NCBI RefSeq assembly: GCF_000734895.2
Contig: NZ_CP011382.1
Coordinates: 310,001-374,000, forward strand
Origin: Calothrix sp. 336/3
GTDB lineage: Bacteria; Cyanobacteriota; Cyanobacteriia; Cyanobacteriales; Nostocaceae
Direction: 5' to 3'
Length of the DNA: 64,000 nt
Shown here: in pieces, positions 8,724 through 16,009 of the stretch
Numbering within the stretch: position 1 is the stretch's first letter
How the letters are laid out: each line of letters opens with the position of its first letter
Program-made: the position numbers and the translations under genes
Notes under the pieces: generated by a model
Database searches by the model: none
What the model saw: only the letters and a program-made list of their open reading frames with translations
Told to the model about the DNA's origin: nothing

Positions 8724-9689
8724 CTACTTCAAATATTGCATATCTGGTCCCTGGGGAATAATCCCGCCAGGATTAAGGGGAAAGAGGTTGCCGTAATAGT
8801 CTCTTTTTATACTTTCTAAATCGCAGGTTTCTGCAACTCCAGGTAGATTGTAGATAATTCTAAGGTAATTACTGAGGTTTTTGTAGTCTTGAATACGACG
8901 AATATTGCATTTAAATAAGCTGTAGTAAACAATATCAAAGCGGAAAAGGGTAGTAAATAATCTCACGTCTGCGAGGGTGAGGGTATCTCCGCAAAGGTAT
9001 GGGTTGTTTTCTAGGGTTTGTTCGATGGTGTCGAGGGTTGTAAATAGTTCTTGGCAAGCGGTATCATAGGCTGCTTGGGATTGGGCAAAACCACAACGAT
9101 AGACACCGTTATTGACAGTATGGTAAATTTTCTCGTTCCAGCGATCAATTTCTGGTTGTAATGCTGGGGGGTACAAATCTTGGTTGTTGGCAAAGTCGTG
9201 AAATTGAGAGTTGAGGATGACAATGATTTCTGCACTCTCGTTATTAACGATGGTGTTGGTTTGTAAATCCCAAAGTACGGGAACTGTGCAGCGTCCTTGG
9301 TATCCTGGTTGGGCAAAATTATATAATTCTGGGAGAGTGCGGCAGCCGAATTCTGGTTGATTCAGTACCCAAAAACCTTCATCTGGGGAGGGGTTAACAA
9401 TGGATACAGAGATAGTATCTGTTAATGCTTTTAAAGCCCTGACTACTAGGGTTCTATGTGCCCAGGGGCAACCCAAGCCGACATACAAACGGTATCTATC
9501 TTTACTCGGTTGGTAAGGGTTATTACTATCTGTGTTGATTGTGTGGCGAAACTGACTTTGGGGACGGATGTACTCTCCTTGGGGGTTGCGGGGTGCAAGG
9601 TTAGACATCATTGTTTGCCAAAGTGTTTTCCAAACAAATTTAGCAGTTTTGATGATGTATTTAGAAGGGAGAGATTTGTTTTTAGTCAT
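8724..9689 (-). CDS. Glutathionyl-hydroquinone reductase-like (Xi-class) glutathione S-transferase
   Basis: 321 residues, the length of the Xi class. The N-terminal thioredoxin-like domain contains GLGCPWAHRTLVVRALK, with the catalytic Cys of the C-P-W-A motif. The C-terminal helical domain has the family segment NNGVYRCGFAQSQAAYD and PYLCGDTLTLADVRLFTTLFRFD. The enzymes reduce glutathionyl-hydroquinones using glutathione. The start ATG overlaps the end of the anti-sigma gene by 4 bases (ATGA), so the two are translationally coupled. The ECF sigma gene lies further upstream on the same strand, suggesting control by a stress sigma factor. Confidence 0.88.
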   Translation of the reverse strand: MTKNKSLPSKYIIKTAKFVWKTLWQTMMSNLAPRNPQGEYIRPQSQFRHTINTDSNNPYQPSKDRYRLYVGLGCPWAHRTLVVRALKALTDTISVSIVNPSPDEGFWVLNQPEFGCRTLPELYNFAQPGYQGRCTVPVLWDLQTNTIVNNESAEIIVILNSQFHDFANNQDLYPPALQPEIDRWNEKIYHTVNNGVYRCGFAQSQAAYDTACQELFTTLDTIEQTLENNPYLCGDTLTLADVRLFTTLFRFDIVYYSLFKCNIRRIQDYKNLSNYLRIIYNLPGVAETCDLESIKRDYYGNLFPLNPGGIIPQGPDMQYLK

Positions 9690-10276
9690 GGCGATTGTGC
9701 AATGATTTCATCGTCGAGGGATGTTTTCACAAATATTAAACATCCTGTGGGGGTTTCTGGTTGGTGGATGGTGTCGGGGGAGGAATAGATGCGATCGCCA
9801 CTGACATAAGTTTTACCATCAATGATTAAACTGCCAGCTAAAACCACAATTTCTTCATTTCGTGCGTGTTTGTGGTTGGAAAAACGTGTTTGCTCGGTTG
9901 CGTTGACAAAAAAGCCAATTTCTCTGGTTTGGGAATTTTCAAATAATTTCCCAATCATCACCCCTGGTTGTGGTAATGGTTCCCAGTTAACCTCTGTTGC
10001 TTGTGCTGTTAAGTCACAGACGGATGGGGAAGGAGGGATGTCATTGCTGTGAATGCGTTGGAATAGACGCTGTTTTAATTCTACCGCCATGGGTACGGGG
10101 GGAGCAGAATAGGCAAGACTAGTTACTGCTTCTTGAAACTTGCGAACTTCTAGGGATAATTCGGGAAAGTCAGCGATCGCCGTCTCTAGTAACAGGGTTT
10201 CGTTTTCGTCTAAGCTATTGAGGGCAGATAATGCTGCTAATTCTAAATATTCTTCGTATTGCATATTTCTCGTCAA
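9686..10276 (-). CDS. ChrR-like cupin anti-sigma factor
   Basis: 196 residues. Residues 1-85 are helical (EEYLELAALSALNSLDENE...FPELSLEVRKFQEAV) like the anti-sigma domain of ChrR. Residues ~95-190 form a cupin: FSNHKHARNEEIVVLAGSLI with G-D-R-I-Y-S-S-P-D-T-I-H gives the metal-binding His/His/Glu/His set. It should bind and hold the ECF sigma factor encoded upstream and release it on a signal. The canonical H-x3-C-x2-C zinc motif of the anti-sigma domain is not visible, so sensing would have to rest on the cupin site. It is followed by the overlapping GST gene and preceded 261 bases upstream by the sigma gene. Confidence 0.8.
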   Translation of the reverse strand: MTRNMQYEEYLELAALSALNSLDENETLLLETAIADFPELSLEVRKFQEAVTSLAYSAPPVPMAVELKQRLFQRIHSNDIPPSPSVCDLTAQATEVNWEPLPQPGVMIGKLFENSQTREIGFFVNATEQTRFSNHKHARNEEIVVLAGSLIIDGKTYVSGDRIYSSPDTIHQPETPTGCLIFVKTSLDDEIIAQSP

Positions 10277-10537
10277 TAAAGTGTTGATATAAGGTTTTCT
10301 GATTGGGAGAGCAAAGTAACTGCATAATTTATTTCTAAATAATGGTTATTTATTAATTAAAGCTCGTCTATTTTGAGAACTTTGCAACTCCGGGTATTGT
10401 TTCCTTCGGTTGCAATCACAAAACTACACTTTGCACAATGGACAAGATTTAATACGATTGTTTGGGGAATTTGGTTCTATTGTGAGCATCATCCAGAAAT
10501 AATCTTAAGAAATAGAATCTACGTGACGGTGGCAAGA

Positions 10538-11113
10538 CTAACTCTCTCTCAATGATGCCAAAACGCCACGCAATTTTGTTAAACCGAGGCGAATACGGGT
10601 TTTAATTGTACCTAAAGGTATACCTGTTTGAGTGGAAATTTCCGTATGACTCCACCCTTGGAAATAAGCTAATTCTAAAACTTGTTGTTGTTCTGGGGGT
10701 AATTCCCGTATGGCAGTTTGAATTAAAGTCCGTCGCTCAGAAAAAATGATTTCTTCCGATGGATCTACCGATAGCGATCGCGCTTCTTGTTCGACTGCAT
10801 CTAGGGAAACTATGGGTGTACGTGTCATACGTTCCCGGATTCGTAACTTATCAATGGCACGACTACGCAGTTGCATAAATAACCATGTATCTACCCGCGC
10901 CTTAGTAGCATCATAACGCTGGGCAGTACGCCATACCTGATGGAAAACATCTAAGACAGTCTCTTCTGCCTCTTCTACTGTACCAAGCATCTTAAAGGCA
11001 ACAGCGTAGAGAATCTTCCCGTAGCGATCATAAAGTTCACTAAGGGCGCTTTCATCCTGCTGGGCAATTCTTGCTATCAAAGCAGCTTGATCTGTTTCAG
11101 TTTGAGTTGTCAT
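10538..11113 (-). CDS. ECF-type RNA polymerase sigma factor (group with ChrR partner)
   Basis: 191 residues. Region 2 is seen at ~25-90 (LYDRYGKILYAVAFKMLGTVEEAEETVLDVFHQVW, then VDTWLFMQLRSRAIDKLR). Region 4 is at ~130-185 (ALRELPPEQQQVL-like segment, then YFQGWSHTEISTQTGIPLGTIKTRIRLGLTKLR) with a clear helix-turn-helix. This directs core RNA polymerase to stress promoters. The ChrR-like protein encoded next on the same strand is the likely anti-sigma, and the GST a likely regulon member. Such modules in other bacteria answer to singlet oxygen or organic peroxides; that the same signal applies here is inference. Confidence 0.88.
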   Translation of the reverse strand: MTTQTETDQAALIARIAQQDESALSELYDRYGKILYAVAFKMLGTVEEAEETVLDVFHQVWRTAQRYDATKARVDTWLFMQLRSRAIDKLRIRERMTRTPIVSLDAVEQEARSLSVDPSEEIIFSERRTLIQTAIRELPPEQQQVLELAYFQGWSHTEISTQTGIPLGTIKTRIRLGLTKLRGVLASLRES

Positions 11114-11355
11114 TCATGGGAAGCGGGTCACAGTGGCAAAACATACATAGGTGTTTACAGATAAAAATAGCATTCCTCTGAGCTAATATTTGCCTCTGAG
11201 AATATTTTTCCACAAATAAATCCAGTTGCTGTCAGTTTGCGTATATCACCTTGAATCATGACGGGAAGCCTGATTTTGCACGATTTGAGTCAAAGTGAGC
11301 CAAAATTTAATAATTCTTAGTTTGGAAACACTTTTCGATGACAAGCTGGGGATGA

Positions 11356-11506
11356 TTAAAATAATTCGTAATTCGTAATTCGTAATGCTCCCTGCGGGAG
11401 AGCTTCGCTAACGTAATTCGTAATTCGTAATGCTCCCTGCTCCCTTCGGGAGAGCTTCGCTAACGTAATGCTCCCTGCGGGAGAGTTAACGCTAACGTAA
11501 TTACGT
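11356..11506. repeat. AATTCGT heptamer runs alternating with a palindromic CTCCCTGCGGGAG unit
   Basis: Within the 518-base gap between the sigma factor and MFS genes, runs of AATTCGT alternate three times with GCTCCCTGCGGGAGAG (or a longer variant) followed by CTTCGCTAACG or TTAACGCTAACG. The same composite unit occurs once at 31995-32056. The rest of the gap (11114-11355 and 11507-11631) shows no gene and must carry the two divergent promoters. Confidence 0.8.
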
Positions 11507-11631
11507 TTTGTGACGGGGATTTAAACCCCCAAAGTTGGTTAAACCTTTTTCATTGTGACGTAGATCAACAATTCCTGGAGTTGCTAATTTTTTTCTGTTT
11601 AATTAACCTAAATTTTAACTATCTGTAAAAT

Positions 11632-12819
11632 ATGCAACGTTTAAATTATTCTTCTCGAATTCTCTGGCAACAAGTTGGTAGTTTAGCCGGATTATTAGCA
11701 GCAATTATGTTTAGCTGGATGGTTTACGGGTATTATCAATCACAGATTTTGATGAAATTAGAATTTCCCTTTTTAGCAAATTGGCTAGGTATTATTCAAG
11801 GTTTAATTGCAGCAATCATAGAACCGGGAGTGGGAGCGATCGCGGATAAAATTCAGGGGAAGTATGGCAGTAAATTACCAATTATTAGTGTGGGGGTGGT
11901 GTTAGCGGGATTAATTTTTGTTGCTAGCTCTTTACTTTTAGAACAGCATCTTTCTGGAATGGTGCGATGGATTGTACCTGTGATGATGACTGTTTGGGTG
12001 ATAGCAATGATTATTTTTCGGGGTCCCGCGATCGCCTTACTACGACAATTTGCTCCCGTGGAGGAGTTACCCCAAGCAAATGCTCTGTTAGTCATGATAT
12101 TCGGATTAGTAGGTGCGACTTCTCCCCTACTAGATTTATTTTTGAAAAATATTGGTGCATCAATTGCCTTTATTTTGGCGGCGATCGCCCTCGTTATTAG
12201 CACATACATTCTCCGTAATTTCACCAATCCCAGGTCATTCATTCCGGAAAATGTTACAGAACATACACCACCCATACCCTTCTTATTATTAATTCTCCTA
12301 TTTATTGTTGGCATGAGTGCGAGTTTAGAAGTGAATCTACTGACTTCCTTAGTTCCACAAATTTTACAACAGCAACTTCCCAATTATTCTCCGCAAATTA
12401 TTTGTTCTGTTATCCTCTTAATTGCAGCAATTTTATCTGTACCTCTGGGAGATTTTGCCAGTAAATTCGGTTCCGATAAAACTATTTTATTAGGATTAAT
12501 TAGTATTTCTACCTTGATGGGTATTTCCTTAATTAATTCCTGGAACTTCGTGACATTCCTACTCATATTTGCCTTTGCTCTAGCTTTTTGCCTGGTATTT
12601 ATCAGTATGATTCCCTTTACCTTAACTAAAGTACCTGCAAGTAAAGCAGGATTAGGTACAGGATTTTATTTTGGTGGTGCTGGTGGTGCTACCGCATTAC
12701 TGACATTATTAATGAAACAAGAATTTTTTAATTCCCTTTTGGGTTTTGTGTGTAGCGCGATCGCCTGTATAGTTGCCACAATTTGCATCGCCAAAATTCA
12801 CCGCATCCAAGCAATTTAG
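11632..12819 (+). CDS. MFS-type transporter
   Basis: 395 residues, strongly hydrophobic with about 11-12 predicted membrane helices. The first is VGSLAGLLAAIMFSWMVYGYY; the loop after helix 2 has GAIADKIQGKYGSK, matching the G-x-x-x-D-[RK]-x-G-[RK] pattern of the major facilitator superfamily. A second similar loop (PLGDFASKFGSDK) follows the middle of the protein, consistent with the internal duplication. The substrate is unknown. Codon use and HIP1 sites resemble the neighbours. It is preceded by the repeat cluster and followed by 239 bases before the metallophosphoesterase. Confidence 0.8.
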   Translation: MQRLNYSSRILWQQVGSLAGLLAAIMFSWMVYGYYQSQILMKLEFPFLANWLGIIQGLIAAIIEPGVGAIADKIQGKYGSKLPIISVGVVLAGLIFVASSLLLEQHLSGMVRWIVPVMMTVWVIAMIIFRGPAIALLRQFAPVEELPQANALLVMIFGLVGATSPLLDLFLKNIGASIAFILAAIALVISTYILRNFTNPRSFIPENVTEHTPPIPFLLLILLFIVGMSASLEVNLLTSLVPQILQQQLPNYSPQIICSVILLIAAILSVPLGDFASKFGSDKTILLGLISISTLMGISLINSWNFVTFLLIFAFALAFCLVFISMIPFTLTKVPASKAGLGTGFYFGGAGGATALLTLLMKQEFFNSLLGFVCSAIACIVATICIAKIHRIQAI

Positions 12820-13058
12820 AAGACATATTATTTACATAAAATATAAAATTTTCATAAAATTCTACTTTTATTTCCGAAGCTACGGTGAAAACAAGTAATA
12901 TTTGTTAAGCTATAAGCGCTGATAGGTAGGTAAACGGAAATAAATTCAATTATGTTGACTATTTTAAGTCTAGATACAAGCAACAAAAAACCAATGACAA
13001 CCCTTGCTAATTAGCTTCACCTGTTCAGACGTTACTAGTAAGGAGATATGTCAGGATT

Positions 13059-13925
13059 ATGCATTGGTTGCTATCTGGTCGTTTAAGTGTAGAAAAGATT
13101 ACAGTCAAAATTGCAGATTTACCAGTATCTTTAGCTGGAACCAAGCTAGTACAGATGTCTGATTTCCATGATGATGGGAAACGCTTATCCGAAGAAATGT
13201 TAGAGCAGGCGATCGCCATCACGAATGCAGCAGAAGCAGACTTAATTCTCCTCACCGGAGACTATATCACTACCAACCCATCACCCATTCATCACCTCGC
13301 ATCTCGACTCAAAAATCTCCAAAGTCGTTACGGAATATATGCGATTTTAGGCAACCATGATATTTACTATAAACATCCTCACAGAAAACCCAAAACTCCA
13401 GCCCCATATTTAGGTATAAAGCCAGAAATTATTGCCGCATTTGAGAATATTGGCATTCATGTATTATGGAATCAAATTGCCTATCCCCTGGGTGAAAAAT
13501 TACCAATTATTGGATTAGCTGATTATTGGTCAGAGGATTTTCAACCTGCATCGGTGATGGAAAAAATTGACCCCAAAATTCCCCGCATTGTCCTATCTCA
13601 TAATCCTGATACCGCAGAAATCTTACAACAATGGCGAGTAGATTTACAATTATCCGGTCACACTCATGGAGGACAAATAGTAATTCCCGGTGTAGGTACA
13701 GTTATCCCTTTCTATAACAAAGCTATTATCAAAATTCCCCGACAATTGAGAAGACTTATTCCATTTTTCCCTTCATCACCCATTAAAGTTATCCAGCATT
13801 GGGAATGGACAATGGGGTTACATCAAGTTGGGAATAATCAACTGTACGTCAATCGTGGACTAGGAACCTATGCTCCAGGACGATTATTTTGTCCACCAGA
13901 AGTGACAATTATTACTTTACTCTGA
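13059..13925 (+). CDS. Metallophosphoesterase (YaeI-like)
   Basis: 288 residues with all calcineurin-like motifs in order: QMSDFHDD (D-x-H), LLTGDYI (G-D), LGNHDIYY (G-N-H-D), LSHNPD and SGHTHGGQ (G-H-x-H). It would hydrolyse phosphodiester or phosphomonoester bonds with two bound metals; YaeI-type members act at the membrane, though no clear anchor is seen here beyond a mildly hydrophobic N-terminus. A strong AAGGAG sequence lies 13 bases before ATG 13059. An earlier ATG at 13048 opens only a 12-codon frame and sits too close to the ribosome-binding site. Confidence 0.85.
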   Translation: MHWLLSGRLSVEKITVKIADLPVSLAGTKLVQMSDFHDDGKRLSEEMLEQAIAITNAAEADLILLTGDYITTNPSPIHHLASRLKNLQSRYGIYAILGNHDIYYKHPHRKPKTPAPYLGIKPEIIAAFENIGIHVLWNQIAYPLGEKLPIIGLADYWSEDFQPASVMEKIDPKIPRIVLSHNPDTAEILQQWRVDLQLSGHTHGGQIVIPGVGTVIPFYNKAIIKIPRQLRRLIPFFPSSPIKVIQHWEWTMGLHQVGNNQLYVNRGLGTYAPGRLFCPPEVTIITLL

Positions 13926-13942
13926 AGAATGATTCTTTCACT

Positions 13943-14164
13943 ATGGATATCGAGGAGATACAAGAAATGTTTGGACTAAGCGAGTTAAAGCAAACACGGT
14001 TTTATCAGCAAGCTTTCGCAGAAGGAGAACAGGAATGTAAACAGGAAGGTAAATTACTCGCTGTACAGCCAATGTTAGCTGCGGGGTTGATTGTGGAACA
14101 AATAGCCCATGCTTTAAGTTTAACCGTGGAGGATGTGAGAAAAGCTGCACAACAATCTGAGTAA
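13943..14164 (+). pseudogene. C-terminal remnant of an Rpn/PD-(D/E)XK transposase-family nuclease gene
   Basis: A 73-residue frame beginning MDIEEIQEMFGLSELKQTRFYQQAF and ending in LSLTVEDVRKAAQQSE. This is the tail seen in cyanobacterial Rpn-family (recombination-promoting nuclease) proteins: a linker of the type LSELKQTR-x-YQ-E, a charged EGEQECKQEGK stretch and a short helix-turn-helix-like end. The N-terminal nuclease domain is missing and the piece starts 18 bases after the metallophosphoesterase stop, so it looks like a decayed gene. It may still be translated. Confidence 0.55.
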
Positions 14165-14174
14165 ACCAGGAAAT

Positions 14175-14320
14175 ATAGGCGATCGCCATCCAAAACTTCC
14201 TCATCAACGCGATCGCCATCCCTACATTCCCCAAAACTTCCTCATAAATGCGCTACGCGAAGCGTAAAGCCTTTGGCTTATCGCCATCCCTACAACTTCC
14301 CCAAACCGCGATCGCTGAAT
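14175..14320. repeat. HIP1-rich short repeats
   Basis: GCGATCGCCATCC occurs twice (about 14180 and 14210) in front of the near-repeats CCAAAACTTCCTCAT and CCCTACATTCCCCAAAACTTCC; a third partial copy (TCGCCATCCCTACAACTTCC) ends in GCGATCGC near 14310. A GCGCTACGCGAAGCG palindrome sits at about 14249. This is typical intergenic repeat debris of Nostocales; no gene is seen before 14415. Confidence 0.6.
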
Positions 14321-14414
14321 TCTTGTACATTTTGAAAAAAAAATCGATCGTTCCGCTTCGCTACACTTTGTAAGGGTAAAGAATCAAAGAGCAAAGGGTA
14401 AAAGTGCAAAAGTG

Positions 14415-15287
14415 TCAAGGGTTAGGAAGAGTCCTCGACGAAAAAACACCACACACAACCCGAAAACCGACATCGTTGCCATCGATGTCGGGGACGCTGT
14501 TGTTGCGAATAGCAGAACGGCAATACCCAGGATTGAGGTACCACGAACCACCGCGCAGCAGCCGGTACTGATTATCATTATTATTGTTTTCTATCCACGC
14601 ACTGTCATCTGTTGGTGACTCTTCATAATTTGAATGCCATTGGTCTGCACACCATTCCCATACGTTCCCATGCATATCGTATAAGCCAAAAGTATTCGCT
14701 ACACCAAAATGACCTACTTCTGTTGTTTCCTCACGATAAATTCCTTTCGGTCCACGACCGTATGAACCTGACCAATTTAACTCTTCGTTATCGGTTCCTC
14801 GATAATTAGCTAAATCGGTTGTAATTGTTTCGCCAAAATGAAACGGTGTGGTCGTTCCTGCACGACAAGCGTATTCCCATTCTGCTTCGCTAGGAAGACG
14901 ATAGGGTCTTTGTGTATGTTGGGTGAGTCTTTGACAAAATTCCACCGCATCGTACCAAGATACACACTCAACTGGGCGATTAGCACCTTCAAATCTAGAT
15001 GGTTTGGGTTTGAGTTCGTGGTTTACTTGCGGTAGAGAGGCTACAAATTCCCACTGTGCTTGGGTTACTGGATATTTACCCATAAAAAACGTGGGAACTG
15101 TGACTTCGTGTTGGGGACGTTCATAATCACTACTTCCTTCTTCCGTTTCTGGCGCACCCATTATAAAAGTACCACCAGGAATTAACATCATTTCCAGTTG
15201 GATTTGATTCTCTAAGTTTTCAACACCCAAATTTTCGATATAAAATTGCGCTGTTCCTTGGGAACGGTTAATAGCTATTTTCGCCAT
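14415..15287 (-). CDS. FGE-sulfatase (SUMF1/CLec-fold) protein, probable DGR target
   Basis: 290 residues, almost entirely one formylglycine-generating-enzyme-type domain: MMLIPGGTFIMGAPETEEG, RPQHEVTVPTFFMGKYPVTQAQW, RPVECVSWYDAVEFC, YRLPSEAEWEYACRAG, GLYDMHGNVWEWC and finally RLLRGGSWYLNPGYCRSA...GFRVVC. Genuine FGE uses two cysteines near this last segment; only one (in G-Y-C-R-S) is present, so sulfatase activation is unlikely. The last ~60 codons match the C-terminus of the 612-residue protein encoded at 16010-17848 except at clustered positions, as expected for variable regions of diversity-generating retroelements. It lies 109 bases downstream of hicA on the same strand. Confidence 0.85.
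   Translation of the reverse strand: MAKIAINRSQGTAQFYIENLGVENLENQIQLEMMLIPGGTFIMGAPETEEGSSDYERPQHEVTVPTFFMGKYPVTQAQWEFVASLPQVNHELKPKPSRFEGANRPVECVSWYDAVEFCQRLTQHTQRPYRLPSEAEWEYACRAGTTTPFHFGETITTDLANYRGTDNEELNWSGSYGRGPKGIYREETTEVGHFGVANTFGLYDMHGNVWEWCADQWHSNYEESPTDDSAWIENNNNDNQYRLLRGGSWYLNPGYCRSAIRNNSVPDIDGNDVGFRVVCGVFSSRTLPNP
14421..14590 (-). other. Putative DGR variable region 1
   Basis: This is the 3' end of the 290-residue FGE gene. Aligned with 16016-16185, the 130 positions 14461-14590 contain 23 differences. By codon position 19 of these are in first or second positions and only 4 in third. Constant blocks (coding CGTTCTGCT, CTGCTGCGCGGTGGTTCG) stay identical between them. The stop-proximal 44 bases are nearly identical and would correspond to the initiation-of-mutagenic-homing side. 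Differences fit replacement of template adenines (AAC-type codons giving Asn, Ser, Tyr, Asp, Thr, Gly, Ala, Ile). The template is not in the window. Confidence 0.75.
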
Positions 15288-15396
15288 TTGCTGTTGATAA
15301 AATTCTTAGGCAGTTGCTGGAAGTATGAGCGTTGCGGAATATGCCCATACTACAGGATTGAATCAGGAATCTCCTAATGCTACGAAGACACTTCAG

Positions 15397-15606
15397 CTAC
15401 ATCAAATCTTCTTCAACTAAATCAACAATTTTCATTAATGCTTTTAAAGTTCCAATTTTGAGGTCTTTATTTTTATGTACGGGAATTGAAAGTATTTTAT
15501 CAAAATCAGGATTTTGGTAGATGTGATGGCTACCTGTAGTTCTCTGTAAAATCCAGCCTCGCTGCTCAACAATTTTACACAACTGCTTACCAGAGACTGA
15601 TTTCAT
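15397..15606 (-). CDS. hicA: HicA-type mRNA interferase toxin
   Basis: 69 residues with the double-stranded-RNA-binding-like HicA pattern: VSGKQLCKIVEQRGWILQR, then TGSHHIYQNP with the conserved catalytic His in G-S-H-H, then ILSIPVHKNKDLKIGTLKALMK. HicA cleaves mRNA and is neutralised by HicB. The start overlaps the end of the upstream hicB by 4 bases (15603-15606), a tight operon. The order antitoxin-then-toxin is the less common HicB-HicA arrangement. It sits between the two DGR-type FGE genes, all on the minus strand. Confidence 0.85.
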   Translation of the reverse strand: MKSVSGKQLCKIVEQRGWILQRTTGSHHIYQNPDFDKILSIPVHKNKDLKIGTLKALMKIVDLVEEDLM

Positions 15607-15806
15607 ACCGCAATCTCAACAATTTGAGCATTTGATTCCAGCGAGTGAGTGCTATTTGCAACTTCTAGCCATCCTTCAATTGCATCTTTTAAATTTGTTA
15701 ATACTTCTTCCATTGTGTCACCTTCAGTTATACAACCAGGAAGTGCTGGAACTTCTGCCCAATAACCACCTTCTTCTGCCAGATGAATAATTGCTTTGAT
15801 TTTCAT
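15603..15806 (-). CDS. hicB: HicB-type antitoxin
   Basis: 67 residues: MKIKAIIHLAEEGGYWAEVP, then LPGCITEGDTMEEVLTNLKDAIEGWLE, the classic HicB partially-degraded RNase H-like fold (G-G-Y-x-A-x-x-P-x-L-P-G-C-x-T-x-G-x-T). There is no C-terminal DNA-binding extension, so autoregulation would need another factor or be absent. It overlaps hicA by 4 bases. Upstream, 203 bases separate it from the stop of the large FGE gene. Confidence 0.88.
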   Translation of the reverse strand: MKIKAIIHLAEEGGYWAEVPALPGCITEGDTMEEVLTNLKDAIEGWLEVANSTHSLESNAQIVEIAV

Positions 15807-16009
15807 AGATTCTTATGTTGTAATAGGCAGCTATTTTAAAAGATGGGGTAATTTTTCGGCGAACCTACTAAGCTACCCACCCTAATTTCTCGTTACTAGG
15901 CTCTGCCTTCATTTTAATTACGAGGCGGAGCCTCATGCAATACTTTCCCAGCCGGAGACTGGGAACGAGAGGGAAGAATAAAAGAGAAAAGGGCAAAAGT
16001 GCAAAAGTG

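Noticed and set aside
10373..10555. 60-residue plus-strand frame between anti-sigma and sigma genes
   Set aside because: No ribosome-binding site or recognisable product; it runs into the sigma gene from the opposite strand.
13048..13086. Short 12-codon leader frame before the metallophosphoesterase
   Set aside because: The ATG is only two bases from the AAGGAG site, too close for efficient starting; it is likely chance.
14165..16009. Search for a DGR template repeat or reverse transcriptase near the variable regions
   Set aside because: The constant block GAACCACCGCGCAGCAGCC was seen only in the two FGE genes and no frame shows RT motifs, so the other DGR parts are not in this window.
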